DNA of 64,000 nt from Choanephora cucurbitarum (lineage: Eukaryota; Mucoromycota; Mucoromycetes; Mucorales; Choanephoraceae), in assembly GCA_025331435.1 (NCBI GenBank), contig JAIWNI010000024.1, forward strand, positions 124,001 through 188,000, given 5' to 3'. Below, one piece after another: positions 1 through 11,531 of the stretch (position 1 is the first letter of the stretch; every line of letters starts with the position of its first letter). Position numbers and translations under genes: made by a program. The notes under the pieces are model-generated. The model ran no database searches, was not told the origin of the DNA, and was given only the letters and a program-made list of their open reading frames with translations.

Positions 1-626
1 TTTCATCGTTAGCTCAGAATTAATTTGTTTCCCTTCAATTCGTTATAATTTGATTTCAGCTTAATCAAATTCAATTGTAAGGAGCAGTTTATATTTTCAA
101 AATAGATTCTGTTGGCTCTTTCACTTGGATTTGAAATCCTTTCTTAATGTGAGAGGATTGTTAACTAAACTCCCTAATGGTCATCAGAAAAGAGTAAAAG
201 TTCCGCGTACGAAGGTTTCGCACCATTTTGGCAGATGCTTACTTTACATTCAATCAGTTAACAAAATTTGATTATCTTTCGTAGCCGATTTTTTTTTTTT
301 TGGTGCCTGAATGTTAAATTATGCAACTATCTCTTTTTGCTTTGAAATTGGATTTCATTTTATCAATTTTTTTTTACAATTTGTTTTGTTAATACAAGAA
401 GGAATAACCTTCAAAAGGGTATTTTTTTGCAGTTGATAGAGTATCAGGAGAAAGTTCTTGACCATCTCAACTTCAAGTTGGGTTTGAGATATACAATATA
501 AAAAGGACTACTGTAGAGCCTCAAAGAAGTGAAGCAAGTAGAAAAAGGAGTGAACTTATGTTTTGATTGTTAGACATATAACAAGTAATGGCTCTGCTAT
601 AAACATTGGCAGCTAACTAGATCCTT
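1..626. other. intergenic, no gene recognised
   Basis: AT-rich sequence with T-runs (for example near 290 and 367). I see no coding-like frame, RNA gene or repeat that I can support. Confidence 0.5.
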
Positions 627-1271
627 TCAGAAAATTGAAACTGTTAGAGGTGTCATTACTAGGCTTTTTATAGACGGCCTCCAATATACCTGAGAGAATA
701 CAGAAAGGAGGGAGGAGAGAGAGATATCAAATACTTGGCATTGCAATTGCTCGATTTCTCTCAAGCAAGCAGGCATTTCGCTCTTGACCTTGTCATATCC
801 ATGTTGGCCTTGAAAAATGACATAGGCAGTAACTCTATACCTACAGTTATAGTCAGTATAAGAGACGAAATGGTCAGTCACTTACTTTGCATTCAAGTCC
901 TTTGAAAGAAGAATAATTGGTCTAGTTGCTAACAACTGCTTGATTGACATTGCACCCCTTGTATCAGTAATGCAAAATTTTTCAACTTCTTTTTCATAAC
1001 GTTGTTCTTAAGAGACTCAATCTTTGCCAATTGAACGATCCTGTAAGCCTCCCTTTACAAAGCATTCTTTTCCCGAGTCTTATTCTTTGGGTACTTTTTG
1101 ATTTCATATGCTATAGGAAGAAGCATACGCTCATTTTGCTCGTCTTCAGAATACTTCTTAAAAAGAACCCTAAGATTATCCTCAAGACTGACTCTCTCTC
1201 TCTCTCTCTCTCCTTAGTTCTCAAGTGCTACTGTTAGAGCCTGCAAATTCTGTAACTGTGTTGACATGATG

Positions 1272-1475
1272 CAGTGCTACCCCGCAATAACAGAATTTGG
1301 TATGGATGCAGAGTTACTCATTGTTGCGGGAATTTCGCCGCTTCCTATCACTGCATAAATCGAGAAAGAACCAATGATATAATGTGAAAGGTTTATACCC
1401 AAATTAAGTGCAATCTCAGTTTTTTATAGCACCAAAACCATGCAATATTGATTCCGTTATTGCGGGGTAGTACTG
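1272..1475. mobile_element. MITE with ~25-bp TIRs, Tc1/mariner-like
   Basis: A 204-bp non-coding element. The left end starts CAGTGCTACCCCGCAATAAC and the right end, reverse-complemented, starts CAGTACTACCCCGCAATAAC; the inverted match runs about 25 bases with two mismatches. CAGT ends are typical of Tc1/mariner elements, which duplicate TA. TA follows the right end; the left flank reads TG, so one target-site copy may have mutated. No transposase is encoded, so it would depend on an element elsewhere. It lies just downstream of the recognisable part of the decayed MULE on the minus strand and may be nested in it. Confidence 0.75.
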
Positions 1476-1550
1476 TAGTCAATCCTAAGGGTGATGAAAA
1501 GCCATTATACTTTATAATGTATGGAATGAGATAAAGTCATGTCAAAAATG

Positions 1551-3087
1551 TTAAGATATATACCACCTGTTAAGGTATGTCTTCATATCTTTGTGTTTGC
1601 CCATACAGGCACTATCTTGAGAAACAAAAGCGTCAGATTCTGTCTTTAATGCTTTCAATTGCTTTTTAGTGCTCGATTGATAGGCTATCTTGTGAATGAT
1701 AGCCCTGAATTGCTCTTTTATCAAAGGACAAGTTTCTTTGTCTACAGGAAACAAGCTCATTTTTGTTTTACACTTGTCTGACATAGATAAAACTTCAAGG
1801 CTAATCTATCGGATCAAAGGGTCTTGCATATATCCTCTATCAACTTCTTCATAATCATGCTCATAGTGCGAAAATAGCACAAAATGTATTTTGATCCAGG
1901 TAGCACCGAATTGATGGCAATCATTAGTATTTGGTCCTTGTCTGTGATAAAATTGTCAGGGAGAAGAATGGGATCAGTTCTGTTGGGCCAAGTAATGCTC
2001 TTAATTACCCACTCATAAGACTCAGTGGTCTCCTTTCTCATCTAGAATTCAGCGTCGTAGATGGTATCAAGCTGTTTTCGACTGTACTCAGAGCCTACCG
2101 TACCTGCAACAGCGATATCGAGCAACATCATGCGATGACTACTTGTCTTTTATGTCGCATCAGTGATGACAGCTTCTGGAAGACGTTTTGATTTTTCTCT
2201 CCCATGCTCATGCATAAAGAAGACAGCATTCACTCTGTCATCACTGTCAAGCGTACTTGGTGTCTCGTTTGCTCTAAGCGAGGTATGAATTCTGGTATAA
2301 CACAATAGAAGCGCTGCTAAATATTGTGCAGATCGTCAAGAATAATGCCGTTGTCGGCTCCTCTTCTTATTAATGAGCAATACGAAGGTAAGCATGCTAT
2401 GCTTGACACATAGGAAATTGTATATTAGGTCAGTTGAGTTTCAGGAAGCTTTAGTCTCAAGAAAGCAAAATGACGCAAACAAGAAAAGGTTATCAAACCA
2501 CATCTTTTATCCTTTATTTTCGTTCTTTGTTATGTATAAAATGACATGTGTTCATCTTTCGAACATAATGTCGTCAAAATGAATAAAGTTCTTTTAGAAC
2601 ATCTATGACATGATTAAGTCTGACTTGCCTTTAACACCACCCCACTAAGGGCTTCATTCTTCTTCACCATTTTATAAGCAAACTTGAACTATTTAAGATA
2701 AGCATCCTAATAACAGGATAGGTTGATAGGTCTTTGCTGGAGCATAACTGTGCTCAAAGATAACTTGGCAAACTTCCCAGAGCTTCTCAGTATCGCATCT
2801 GAAATAGGCATAGATTCCAAAAAAAGAGACGCTTGTTTCTACCTGTCTCATCGTGTCCAATGCCTTTCTTCGTCTCTATTGAAAGAATTTCGTTCTAGTG
2901 AATAGTTCCTTTGATTGGCTTCCTTAGAATTTTTGTACATAATTCATGCTCTCAGATTTTTTCAGACTTTATAGCCTTTCTGCGGCTACCACTATGTCTA
3001 CTTTGCAAGAGGATAGCGATTGAGGAGCCGAATAGGCCATCAAAGCCTGTGCCTTTTCACAAAGCTCTTTCATGCTCTTAAACTTGG
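1551..3087 (-). pseudogene. degenerate Mutator-like (MULE) transposase
   Basis: Minus-strand remnant of a MULE-type DDE transposase. Reading down the minus strand from about 2290, one continuous frame carries VNAVFFMHEHGREKSKRLPE and then AVITDAT, which aligns with the family's LLMDATYKTN block holding the first catalytic Asp. An in-frame TAA follows immediately, and a second in-frame stop (TAG) precedes the block TTESYEWVIKS...FITDKDQILMIAINSVLPGSK, which matches the ESYEW...VTDRDLALMNAI region with the second Asp. Upstream pieces at about 2700-2905 and 2990-3087 keep coding character (such as EKLWEVCQVIFEHSYAPA), resembling the FAR1-like DNA-binding part. A further piece at 1551-1784 could be the region after the second Asp; I see no clear catalytic Glu. 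Several breaks make it non-functional as read. Confidence 0.75.
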
Positions 3088-3277
3088 TACCAACAAAAGG
3101 TTTGGAGAGGCCAATTTTTTCAATGCTCAAATCTTATTGGCTATTCAAATGACTATGTAAGCATTTGACAAATTCTGTTGTAAAATTTTGTCTTTGAATA
3201 TAATGCGCGAAAAAATTCATTCTTTAAGTGCTTTGGTTTCTTTTAATAAAAACTAATGCTATTGATTAAAAGAATCC

Positions 3278-3602
3278 TGCCCTGCCTCCTTGACTGAGTG
3301 ATCGGTCTTGGATGAGAACTTCTTGTTGTTTTAGTGAACAAAACTGAGTCACTAGTCCAATGAGAGTGGGAAGTATTACATTCGACCGTGGTTGTATTAA
3401 CAGCCCCTTGGTGTAATGCGCAAATTTGTCTGCAGCTTTCACTATAGGAATGCCCTGCCTCCTTGACTGAGTGATCGGTCTTGGATGAGAACTTCTTGTT
3501 GTTTTAGTGAACAAAGCTGAGTCACTAGTCCAATGAGAGTGGGAAGTATTACATTCGACCGTGGTTGTATTAACAGCCCCTTGGTGTAATGCGCAAACTT
3601 GT
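3278..3602. repeat. two-copy direct tandem repeat, period 173 bp
   Basis: About 152 bases starting TGCCCTGCCTCCTTGACTGA occur at 3278-3429 and again at 3451-3602, separated by a 21-base spacer. The copies differ at two positions that I can see (A/G in the AACTGAG/AGCTGAG stretch, T/C near the end). No conserved coding frame. The near-identity suggests a recent duplication in otherwise decaying accessory DNA. Confidence 0.85.
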
Positions 3603-4500
3603 AGCAGATATTGCAGACGATGATATGAAAGATAAGTGTCTCTTCTTTCTTTTTCTTATCTTTTTTTTTTCAAGCTATTATAACTTGCTAATCCATAACT
3701 TGTTCTTATTCGATAGCTTATGCTTTGCAGATGACCGCAATCTTAGGATCTGATTTTTTAGTCTGTGCAGATTCCAATTGAATGCTGGAAAGACACTTGC
3801 GTTCTGCTATAGTATGTACAACCTATAGTGCCAATTCAAGAATAAATGAACGGCCTTCTTTTTTGATAGTTTCTGAAAACACTTAAGATAATTTTATACA
3901 TATCTAAAGTAGAATATTTTACAAGCTTCCACATTGAATGATTTGTTTTCCTCAATAACCCAGGACACGACTTTATTGTATTTCAAGCTCCTTATTACCA
4001 CAAAGATACCGTATTGACTATACGTTTGATGTTTGGCGGTTTTCAGTCTACTGATAGATTTATAAATTTTCGCACAGTTGACTTGTCACCATGTTATACC
4101 CGACATCCTTCTATTTTCACTACCAGAACGTGCCAGTAAAGATAGCTCATTGTTTCTCCCTCATCCTGAGCTGTTTACTTATCGAGCCATTGCTTGCGCT
4201 ATTCAGAGTATCTGTTTCAGCTTACTGGTGTTTTGTTTTCGACAACAGTTCTATTATTCCTCACCTCATTCTCAATTCTGTCTTCAGATAGTTATTGTGC
4301 ATCAACTCTGAATCGCAACTTGATGTCACAGAACAAAGTTAATGGAGATTTGTATGAAGGCTGTTTCCTTTGTTTCTCCCAGATAAAATTCTTGTGTAAA
4401 CACGGTCGTCTTCTGCTCACTCAAATCTTCAGATTCCAAATCGAAAACGAAAATCAATCCGCATTCGGTGAGATCTTTATTTACCATTGTAAATGCTACT
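3603..4500. other. intergenic, no gene recognised
   Basis: Spacer between the tandem repeat and the 3' end of the next minus-strand gene. Open frames on the plus strand near 4078-4565 look antisense or random, and no family is recognised. Confidence 0.4.
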
Positions 4501-6859
4501 TTAATCTTCAGAAGGATTTCTCTCTCGCAATTCTGAAGGTCGCGTTCTGTTGTTTTTTGGCGTAAAAAATATAAACCGAGGCTCTTCATTATTGTTGTTG
4601 ACGACAGACATTTTTGCTTTCTTGAGATCTCTTCTCTTCTTGTTGATTCCTTGAAGTACCAGCCCAACCAATGCATCCATGTTTTTCTATTTGAAGAATT
4701 AACACAAAACTAAACAGTAGCTTTACTTTAGAAGCAAGCTCACCTTCCAAGTATACAGTAGCTTGATTGTCAACTTGAATTCTTCATCAATCTCATGCAT
4801 ACTTTTTGGGATAAACACATCACCAAGCTTCTTGACAATGAAAACATTGCCTTCTTTCACAATAGTATTGATGCATCCATCTCTGCCAACCCAGTCGGAA
4901 TACATCAAGACAAAAGAATTTCTATTGCTATCATTATTTTCATGAGGAAGCCTGAGCAATGCTTCTAAGATGGAAGCATTTACTCTCAAATTTTTGCTTT
5001 CTTGGCTTCTTGCAACGGAAGGGCTTACGTTCTCTGCTTTCCATTCACAAGAGGAGACGTTCGTTTCGTATGATGACAATAGTAGATCAATTCTGCGTCC
5101 CATGATGTTTTGTGCTGAATCGAAATTTTCATTGTTGGCATATGCTTTCTCATTTTCTTCGCGTACAGTTTTAGATTCAATGCATGCTTGCTCTCCTAGC
5201 TTGAACTTGTATTTGCTTCCACGAAATGCAATTTTCAAGATACTGTAACAATCTTCCATACACTCTAGCTCACTTTCGTTCCCATTCAAATAGTAAATGT
5301 TGTTCTGTATCCTGTAATAGTCATTGAGTCACCTTTGGCATTAGTAGAATAAAGTATACCATACTTACAGAGTATCTAAAATCTCAATGATTTGTAGCTC
5401 CTCACAATCTAACTTCTTCTTTCTGTACTCATGCCTTTTTTCACTTAGGTACACCAACGCTTCATGTTCAGGCTGTCTTTCAAGTCCCAATTGCGCATCT
5501 TCATTCTTCAATATCTGCAAAGTGAATCAGTAGATGATTTCAATTGACTGAATCTCTTTCATACTACTTACCTTCATAACATTGTTATATATATCGCTGC
5601 TTTCTTCTGTCAGATTGTATAAAGGATATTTCAGTTCTTCAAATTCAGACCAGCGCGCATCAGGAAACACATTTTTGCAGTACTGTGCTGTCCAACTGTG
5701 TGCTAGATCAATGATTCCTGATAGCGAAATGCTATATGGAAAGTAGCTTAATCTAAAATATCATTTGATTTAATAAAAAACAAATTATATTACCGCAAAA
5801 TATGACTGAGAACTTCATCATTATCAACCCAGTTTCGTAAAATTGAAATAGAAAGATGGTTCAAATAGTCAAGATTACTATCTCGTTTCAATAGAATTTC
5901 ATCAATAGCATCATTTGAGGGCGTGTACTCTTCATTTTTATGCTGCTCGCAAGAAAGTTTGATTAAACAAATCAAAAAATAAACATTTATGCTTACAAGT
6001 TTAAAAGCCCATTTAAATAACTCATGCCTTGCATCGTTGTTACTGATCACTATGTTCTTCTGTATCGAGTCTATAAACTCTTCCTTTTTATCGTCTTCTT
6101 TTTCATGTCTTTTCTTGGTCATGTAATCACCATTGTTGGCATTTTCCTCATTGTAGCCGTCAGCCTCTTCGTTTTCTTCTTGGTCGCATTCTTCATTGTC
6201 TGTCATTTCTTCATGTTTTCTCTTATTGAAATCCTGAGGTTCTACGTCTTTTGCTATCTTAGTTAATGTAGCAGTAGCTAAGTTTTCCTGATAAATTAAA
6301 GCTAAATTTAGTAAAAGCACACAACAATGTTCACTGTTTGAAATAGGATAAGAACCTCTGCAACAGCCCTGGAGATTCTAGCAATGAATCGCGCATCACT
6401 TAGTTTGGCGCTCTTCACAGCTCGTACCCTCCAAAAGTGAGAATTGACACTGTTAGCATGAGCAGCTATTTAAAAAGTAAGCTAACTTTGGAATCAAATT
6501 CATATGAAAAATCAAAGTACTTTTCAAAGACAATTTCATCTGTTTTAGTCTTTGGGCTTTTCTGCCGCTTTTATTGAGGGCCTTAATCAGAGTATTCAGA
6601 TCTTTGCTCAGGTCATTGTGAGCTACTGATCGCGTGATGCCTGGGTTCTGTCTAGTAGCTTCATAGTCAAAGTTTTGAACAGACCACTGTTGCCACTCTT
6701 TTTCTATCCAAAAGTCTATTTTATAGATAGTGTCAATAAGGTTTACAGGTCAGTGTTCAGTCAATTACCTGGTACACATAGTTCCTGTCTCAGACCTTTA
6801 ATTATCTCTTCGTCTGCTGCCACATTATTCGACTTCTTAGGATTACATGGTTTTGACAT
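4501..6859 (-). CDS. multi-exon protein with PD-(D/E)XK nuclease-like signature
   Basis: No named family is recognised. I could splice eight or more minus-strand exons by GT..AG. The start (ATG at 6859) begins MSKPCNPKKSNN and a 53-bp intron follows. The next exon contains EWQQWSVQNFDYEATRQNPG. A Glu/Lys-rich segment (about 6050-6290) is followed by SWTAQYCKNVFPDARWSEF (about 5640-5700). A C-terminal exon at 4740-5310 carries GRRIDLLL and, after a 9-residue gap, SCEWKAEN. This D...E-x-K spacing is that of PD-(D/E)XK endonuclease folds. The last exon ends NPSEDstop at 4501. In the second exon (about 6470-6720) the frame that fits upstream differs from the better-looking downstream frame (DEIVFEKYFDFSYEF), so there is a frameshift or a splice I missed. 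I remember similar large families in Mucorales but cannot search. A nuclease function is inference. Confidence 0.6.
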
Positions 6860-7155
6860 TGCAAAAGAAGAAAAGAAAAAAAGTGTTCTTCATGTTTTAT
6901 ATACTTTCTAAAACTTAAAAATTATGAAAAAAAAAGCCAACGCCCATATTGAGAGGTGTGTTATGGTATAATGATAAATGTATGCAAGATTTTTTGAGTC
7001 TTTGAGAAGACAGCAGGTATAGGAAAACAAATATTTCTATAGCATATGGCCAGTAAGACTATTAAATGGTGAAGCTATCAATCCGAACCCTATAAAGAAA
7101 GGTGTTTTTAAAGCTGGTTCAGTGTCTATTGCTCATCCCTTATGTTCCTAATAAT
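6860..7155. promoter_or_regulatory. upstream region of the PD-(D/E)XK-like gene
   Basis: AT-rich spacer between the start of that gene and the MITE at 7156. No specific element can be supported. Confidence 0.3.
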
Positions 7156-7476
7156 GGGGGACTCAATAACACTACATCTTTTTCTATATGAAATCTTCTA
7201 CATCTGTAGAGTTTTAATTGCACCTAATAAAAGTTTACGTAGAGTTTTTCAAAAAATGTAGAAGGAAAGTGTTTTATTTTTTTTTGTTTAAACGAGTTTT
7301 GTTTGTAAGGAAAGTGTTTTACATGACTATACATGGTTTTTCTTCACGGTGGAGACTGAAAGTGCTGTTTGCTTTTACTTCAAAGACCGACAGTCAACTT
7401 TTATAAAATATCACTCAAAACTCTACAGATGTAGAAGATTTCATATGGAAAAAGATGTAGTGTTATTGAGTCCCCC
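7156..7476. mobile_element. MITE with ~60-bp terminal inverted repeats
   Basis: A 321-bp non-autonomous element. The left terminus GGGGGACTCAATAACACTAC and the reverse complement of the right terminus agree over about 60 bases with one mismatch (TCTATATG versus TCCATATG). TAAT flanks the element on both sides, consistent with a 3-4 bp target duplication (TAA or TAAT). G-rich ends and a TWA target resemble PIF/Harbinger-type MITEs, although the class is inferred. The centre holds short imperfect repeats around GGAAAGTGTTTTA and no transposase. It lies 57 bp beyond the dienelactone hydrolase stop codon, so read-through transcripts would form a long hairpin. Confidence 0.85.
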
Positions 7477-7532
7477 TAATGTACAAAATAATATACAACG
7501 TGTTTTCTTTATTTGGATAAAAAATCAGGAAT

Positions 7533-8516
7533 TTATTGCTTTTGGTTAAAGCATTGGTGGAAGAAGTCAACAGTCAATTGGATAGCTTCAGTAGCTCTCT
7601 TAACATTTGTTTCATCTTCAAAGTTACCACGAGCAGCACAGAAACCGTGGGGTTGATCATCGAAGCGAACATGCTTACACAAAGAGGCGAAAGGCTTCTT
7701 GGACAAGACTTCCATGTATTCAGTCATGTCAGGCTCGTCTTTAGAAGGAAGGGCAAGGATAGGAGCTTGGGCAGCTTCAGCATCCTTAACATCAACAAAA
7801 GAAGGGTGAATCAAAGAGGCACCGACAAAGAAAGGATGAGTGGATGTCAAGTGAACAGAGATCTTTGCACCTATTTTCATCGAGTTTTTCTTTTAGTTTG
7901 CATTACTTGGATTAAAGACATACACACTTTACCCCAACAGAAGCCAACAAGAGTGGCAGCTTCGACACCATCCTTTTTCAATTGTTCTTGAACACGGTTG
8001 ACGTCAGGTGTAACCTAATAGATATGAAGCTATAAGATGTTTCTGTTTGATTGTTTGTTTTTTGTAGTAAAGCTTACATTTTCGATAGAGCCAACTTTTT
8101 CGATCCAAGCAACTAAAGCATCCATACCACCTCTTTCAAAGGACCAGTAGTCACCGTGAAGGAAATCAGGCATGACAACCTTCCAGCCACAGTTTTTAGC
8201 CAAGATATCACAGAACTGCTTAGTGTTAGGACTACAAAAGGTCGTGTTAGATGAAATAACAAGCGATTTAATTCGGTGCTCATATAATCTTACTGTAAAC
8301 CGAAAATATCATAAATGACAACGACAGCTTTCTTAGCATCCTATTTTAATCGGTTTGTCAATGATTAATCGGGCAATAGTTTTCTATAATGTATTTTTTG
8401 TTTACTTTAGGTCCAACAGTGTAGACTTTGAGATCATCTACAGTCTCGATAGTTCCAACAGGGTTGTAGTTGGATTCAACGGGAGGGAGTTTGCAGCAAG
8501 CCTTGGAGTATGACAT
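7533..8516 (-). CDS. dienelactone hydrolase family protein
   Basis: Alpha/beta-hydrolase that in this family cleaves dienelactone-type or related ester bonds, probably in the cytosol; the physiological substrate is unknown. Five exons join cleanly. The first begins MSYSKACCKLPPVESNY at 8516, followed by KKAVVVIYDIFGLQ, then GWKVVMPDFLHGDYW, then the nucleophile elbow GFCWGAKIS, whose Cys replaces the usual Ser as in dienelactone hydrolases. The last exon (7533-7875) has the acid region ALPSKDEPD and the catalytic His in QPHGFCAARG. The total is about 245 residues, the family's normal length. The codon for Gly in CWGA is split by an intron. It is followed on the 3' side by the TIR element at 7156-7476. 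Confidence 0.88.
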
Positions 8517-9704
8517 TTAATTAATGATGAAAAAAAGTAGAAAAAAGAAAATCCCCTTTGATTTATAATCAAAATTCGAGACTCGGGGTTTTCGATCGAA
8601 ATCATCCCTGCAAACTTAAACATGGTATTGACAGGTGATACAGCCTAACATCATTTGAGCGAAAGAAAAGACTAAGCCAAGTCTTAATTGAGATTTCATC
8701 AGTAATCCAATGGGATTTCACTAGTGATTCAATGGGATCTTCGCGTTCAGAACTCTTAATTATGAAACCAACTCGGTTGAGACAAATAATTCAGAAGTAC
8801 TTACAATACTCTCAATTTAAAATTAAGTCTGGAAAAAACGTTTACAAGATCTTCTGTTTTCATAGAGAATAACTTGTGATGATTGAAGACATATTTTTGC
8901 ATTATTCTTTTACTGTTAATATGTTATGAGTTATAACTAGGTAAACTAGAATGTTGATCGTGGTTTGAAAATAGTCCATCATACTTCGAGAACACTGCAT
9001 ACAGCAAACCTTGAGTTTGCTGTTTATCGTCAATATTATTTGATTATTTCACAAACGCTCAATAAATTTGTAAATATGTTTTTTCCTAAAAACAGACCAA
9101 TGACAATGCATATCGAAATGTATACGAATAGATTAATTGTGGAAGAGAAAGGAATTCAAGCATACGTACAATGTGTATGCGCTCAAGCATGATCCAAGAG
9201 TCGTTCAGAAGACAACAATAGAAGGTCAAGAAAAAACTGACATATTCAGAATATTGCTAAAATTGCATAGTATTATAATGAAGATACATATTTCCTACAG
9301 TAACATATTCTTTTATCTGGTCTGTAAATGCTAACCTATAAAGACTCAAGAATAGAACAAACTCTCTTGCAAATTATTTTTTTCAGGGCTCTAAAGCTTT
9401 TGCTTTTAAGAAATATACATTAAATAAAGGTTCAATTGGAAATCATAAAGGAACACTTCGTCTAGATTACAAAGTGGTATAATGAGACTACCATTTATGC
9501 ATCCAGATTTGAGAATTTTGGCTTAGCTTTTTTCCGCAGTACTATGTAACTTTGGTTTGATCGTTTCACGAAAACTGACATATAACACCTGAGGCTCTGC
9601 ATCTTTCAGCGTGTTGGATCTGTCCAGATCAAGCTTAATGTACATATTTTATTACTCGTTCTACTCTACTAGTTTATTTTACAAATATCCCAAAAAAAAT
9701 GGTA
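8517..9704. other. intergenic, no gene recognised
   Basis: About 1.2 kb. Near 8690-8735 there is a short imperfect direct repeat (GATTTCATCAGTAATCCAATGG / GATTTCACTAGTGATTCAATGG). On the minus strand at 9534-9640 a short open frame (YIKLDLDRSNTLKDAEPQ...) looks faintly coding but has no partner exons that I can identify. Confidence 0.35.
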
Positions 9705-11119
9705 TTACCAAGAAACATCCTTCTTCTCCAAACGAGCATCATGTAGAATGCCACCAGGGACGCGGGGAGGTGGAGTATATACCTCTTTAGGATCACGAGG
9801 TTGGACATGCTTAGGCTGCTCTTCATCACGCTTAATTTCAGAGAAATGTTGCACCTTTACTACTGAGTTATCAAGTGGTGGTGCATTCTCAAGTTCATCC
9901 AAACGCTATTGTTATACAATTAGATTTTGAGAAAAGCAGATGATAAAGCAACTTACAGCCTTAGATGTCTTGCCAACACCCAATCTAGGCAGACCACGAT
10001 TGAGTCCTTCCAACAACATACATGCTTTACACAACTTGTTAGAAGACATGTAACCACAACGATCACATACTGTCTGAGTAGGCATCTTGGTGCCTGTTTT
10101 GATCTCAAATGCTTCTCCTGATTTGATAATATCTAATACACATAGATTAGCTTTTTCTTTCATCCAACACAGAACCGAATCAAACTCACCAATAATTGCA
10201 CTAGGTCTGATAGCTTCCAAATCCTTCAAGAAAATACGAGCATGCCCACGATAAGCATTTGGCGAATAAATACATTCTGTTGAAAAGTAATCCAGCTTTT
10301 TGAAATAGGCATACATAACGATTTCTTTTTCATAGGTATATTTGAATGGTTTTGATCTACGGATGTTACTTTCGCCTTGCGTCACGATTTCAGTACATCG
10401 ACCTAAACGAGCAATATCACCACGGAAAACTAAAATATGCTATTAGTTTGATCTAGTTTGTGTCATATAGCTTTCTTTTCTCTCTTCTAGTGCTTACTGT
10501 TCATCAAGATGGTTTCTGCAATATCGTCAGCATTATGACCAGTTACAATGTGGTTTACACCCAGCATAACAGCGCCTCTGTCTAGGGCTTGGCGTCTAAA
10601 AACACCACAATAAGTACAATTGTTTTTTCTGCCTACTTCGCTGACAATTTCATCCATACTCCAACCATAGAGCTCTTGATAAGAAACAATCTTTAGCGGC
10701 AATTCGTACTGTTGCTGATTACGCTTTACTGTCTCCAGGGAATCATCTCTATAACCGGTGATACCTTCGTCAACAGACAATAAATACAAATCCAAGCCAT
10801 AATCGTAACGATCGTTTAGTGTTTTCATGATATGAGCAAGTACAGTGGAGTCTAGTTAGGCATCAATAGGGGTTTTTTTTTTCTGAATGAGTATGCTTTA
10901 TGAGAAATTCAACAACAGTATTATACACAATCTACCTTTGCCTCCACTAGCACCAATAGCTACTCGCTCGCCTCTCTGGAAAAGGTTGCTGTCTTTGATA
11001 GTGTGATGGATCTCGGTCTCAAACACATAGTAAAAGCATTCTTGACAAATTTGCTGGCCAGTTTTTGGTCTTTTCAAAACAGCTCTTCTCTTTGTACAAA
11101 GCACACAAAGCTTGACCAT
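9705..11119 (-). CDS. NCS6: cytoplasmic tRNA 2-thiolation protein 1
   Basis: Ncs6/CTU1 acts with Ncs2/CTU2 to add the 2-thio group to U34 of tRNA-Lys, -Glu and -Gln, taking sulfur from Urm1, in the cytosol. The N-terminal exon has the zinc-binding pairs CVLCTKRR and CQECF. The PP-loop is split by an intron: GASGGK in exon 1 and [10 protein letters not shown] in exon 2, which restores SGGKDS. Later parts are [30 protein letters not shown], and a C-terminal zinc region [16 protein letters not shown] followed by LPRLGVG. The C-terminal tail rich in Pro and charged residues ends KKDVSW. About 370 residues, normal for the family. The intron in the PP-loop keeps the frame (K then D). TAN1, another tRNA-modification gene, lies in the same window. 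Confidence 0.93.
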
Positions 11120-11531
11120 GGTTGAGTTAATATAACGAATAGATTGAAAAGAAAGAGAGGGGAAAAGGACTATGCCATCTAATTTTTTCTGTTTCCTGAA
11201 TAAACATTCGTGACTGGTTTTGATCTAAGACAGACCCAGTGATAATCGAGACCATAGGATTGAAAAGGGAAATACGCCTTTATGTATTTGATTGAATACT
11301 TTATAGACAATTGGATAGTAATTTCTAGATAAAGTAAAGAAAAAGCACTTCAATGCATGGGAGACATCTGAAGGCAGAAACGAATTGAGTTTCATACTTG
11401 TTCAGCATGCCAGTCTCAAGGACAAAAAATATACAGACAGAAAAGAACAAATGTTTTGTAAAAAATAGGATATAGCATAAAATAATGGTTATTATTTTAG
11501 ACATAAGGCATATCATATAGTTTGTTATTAT

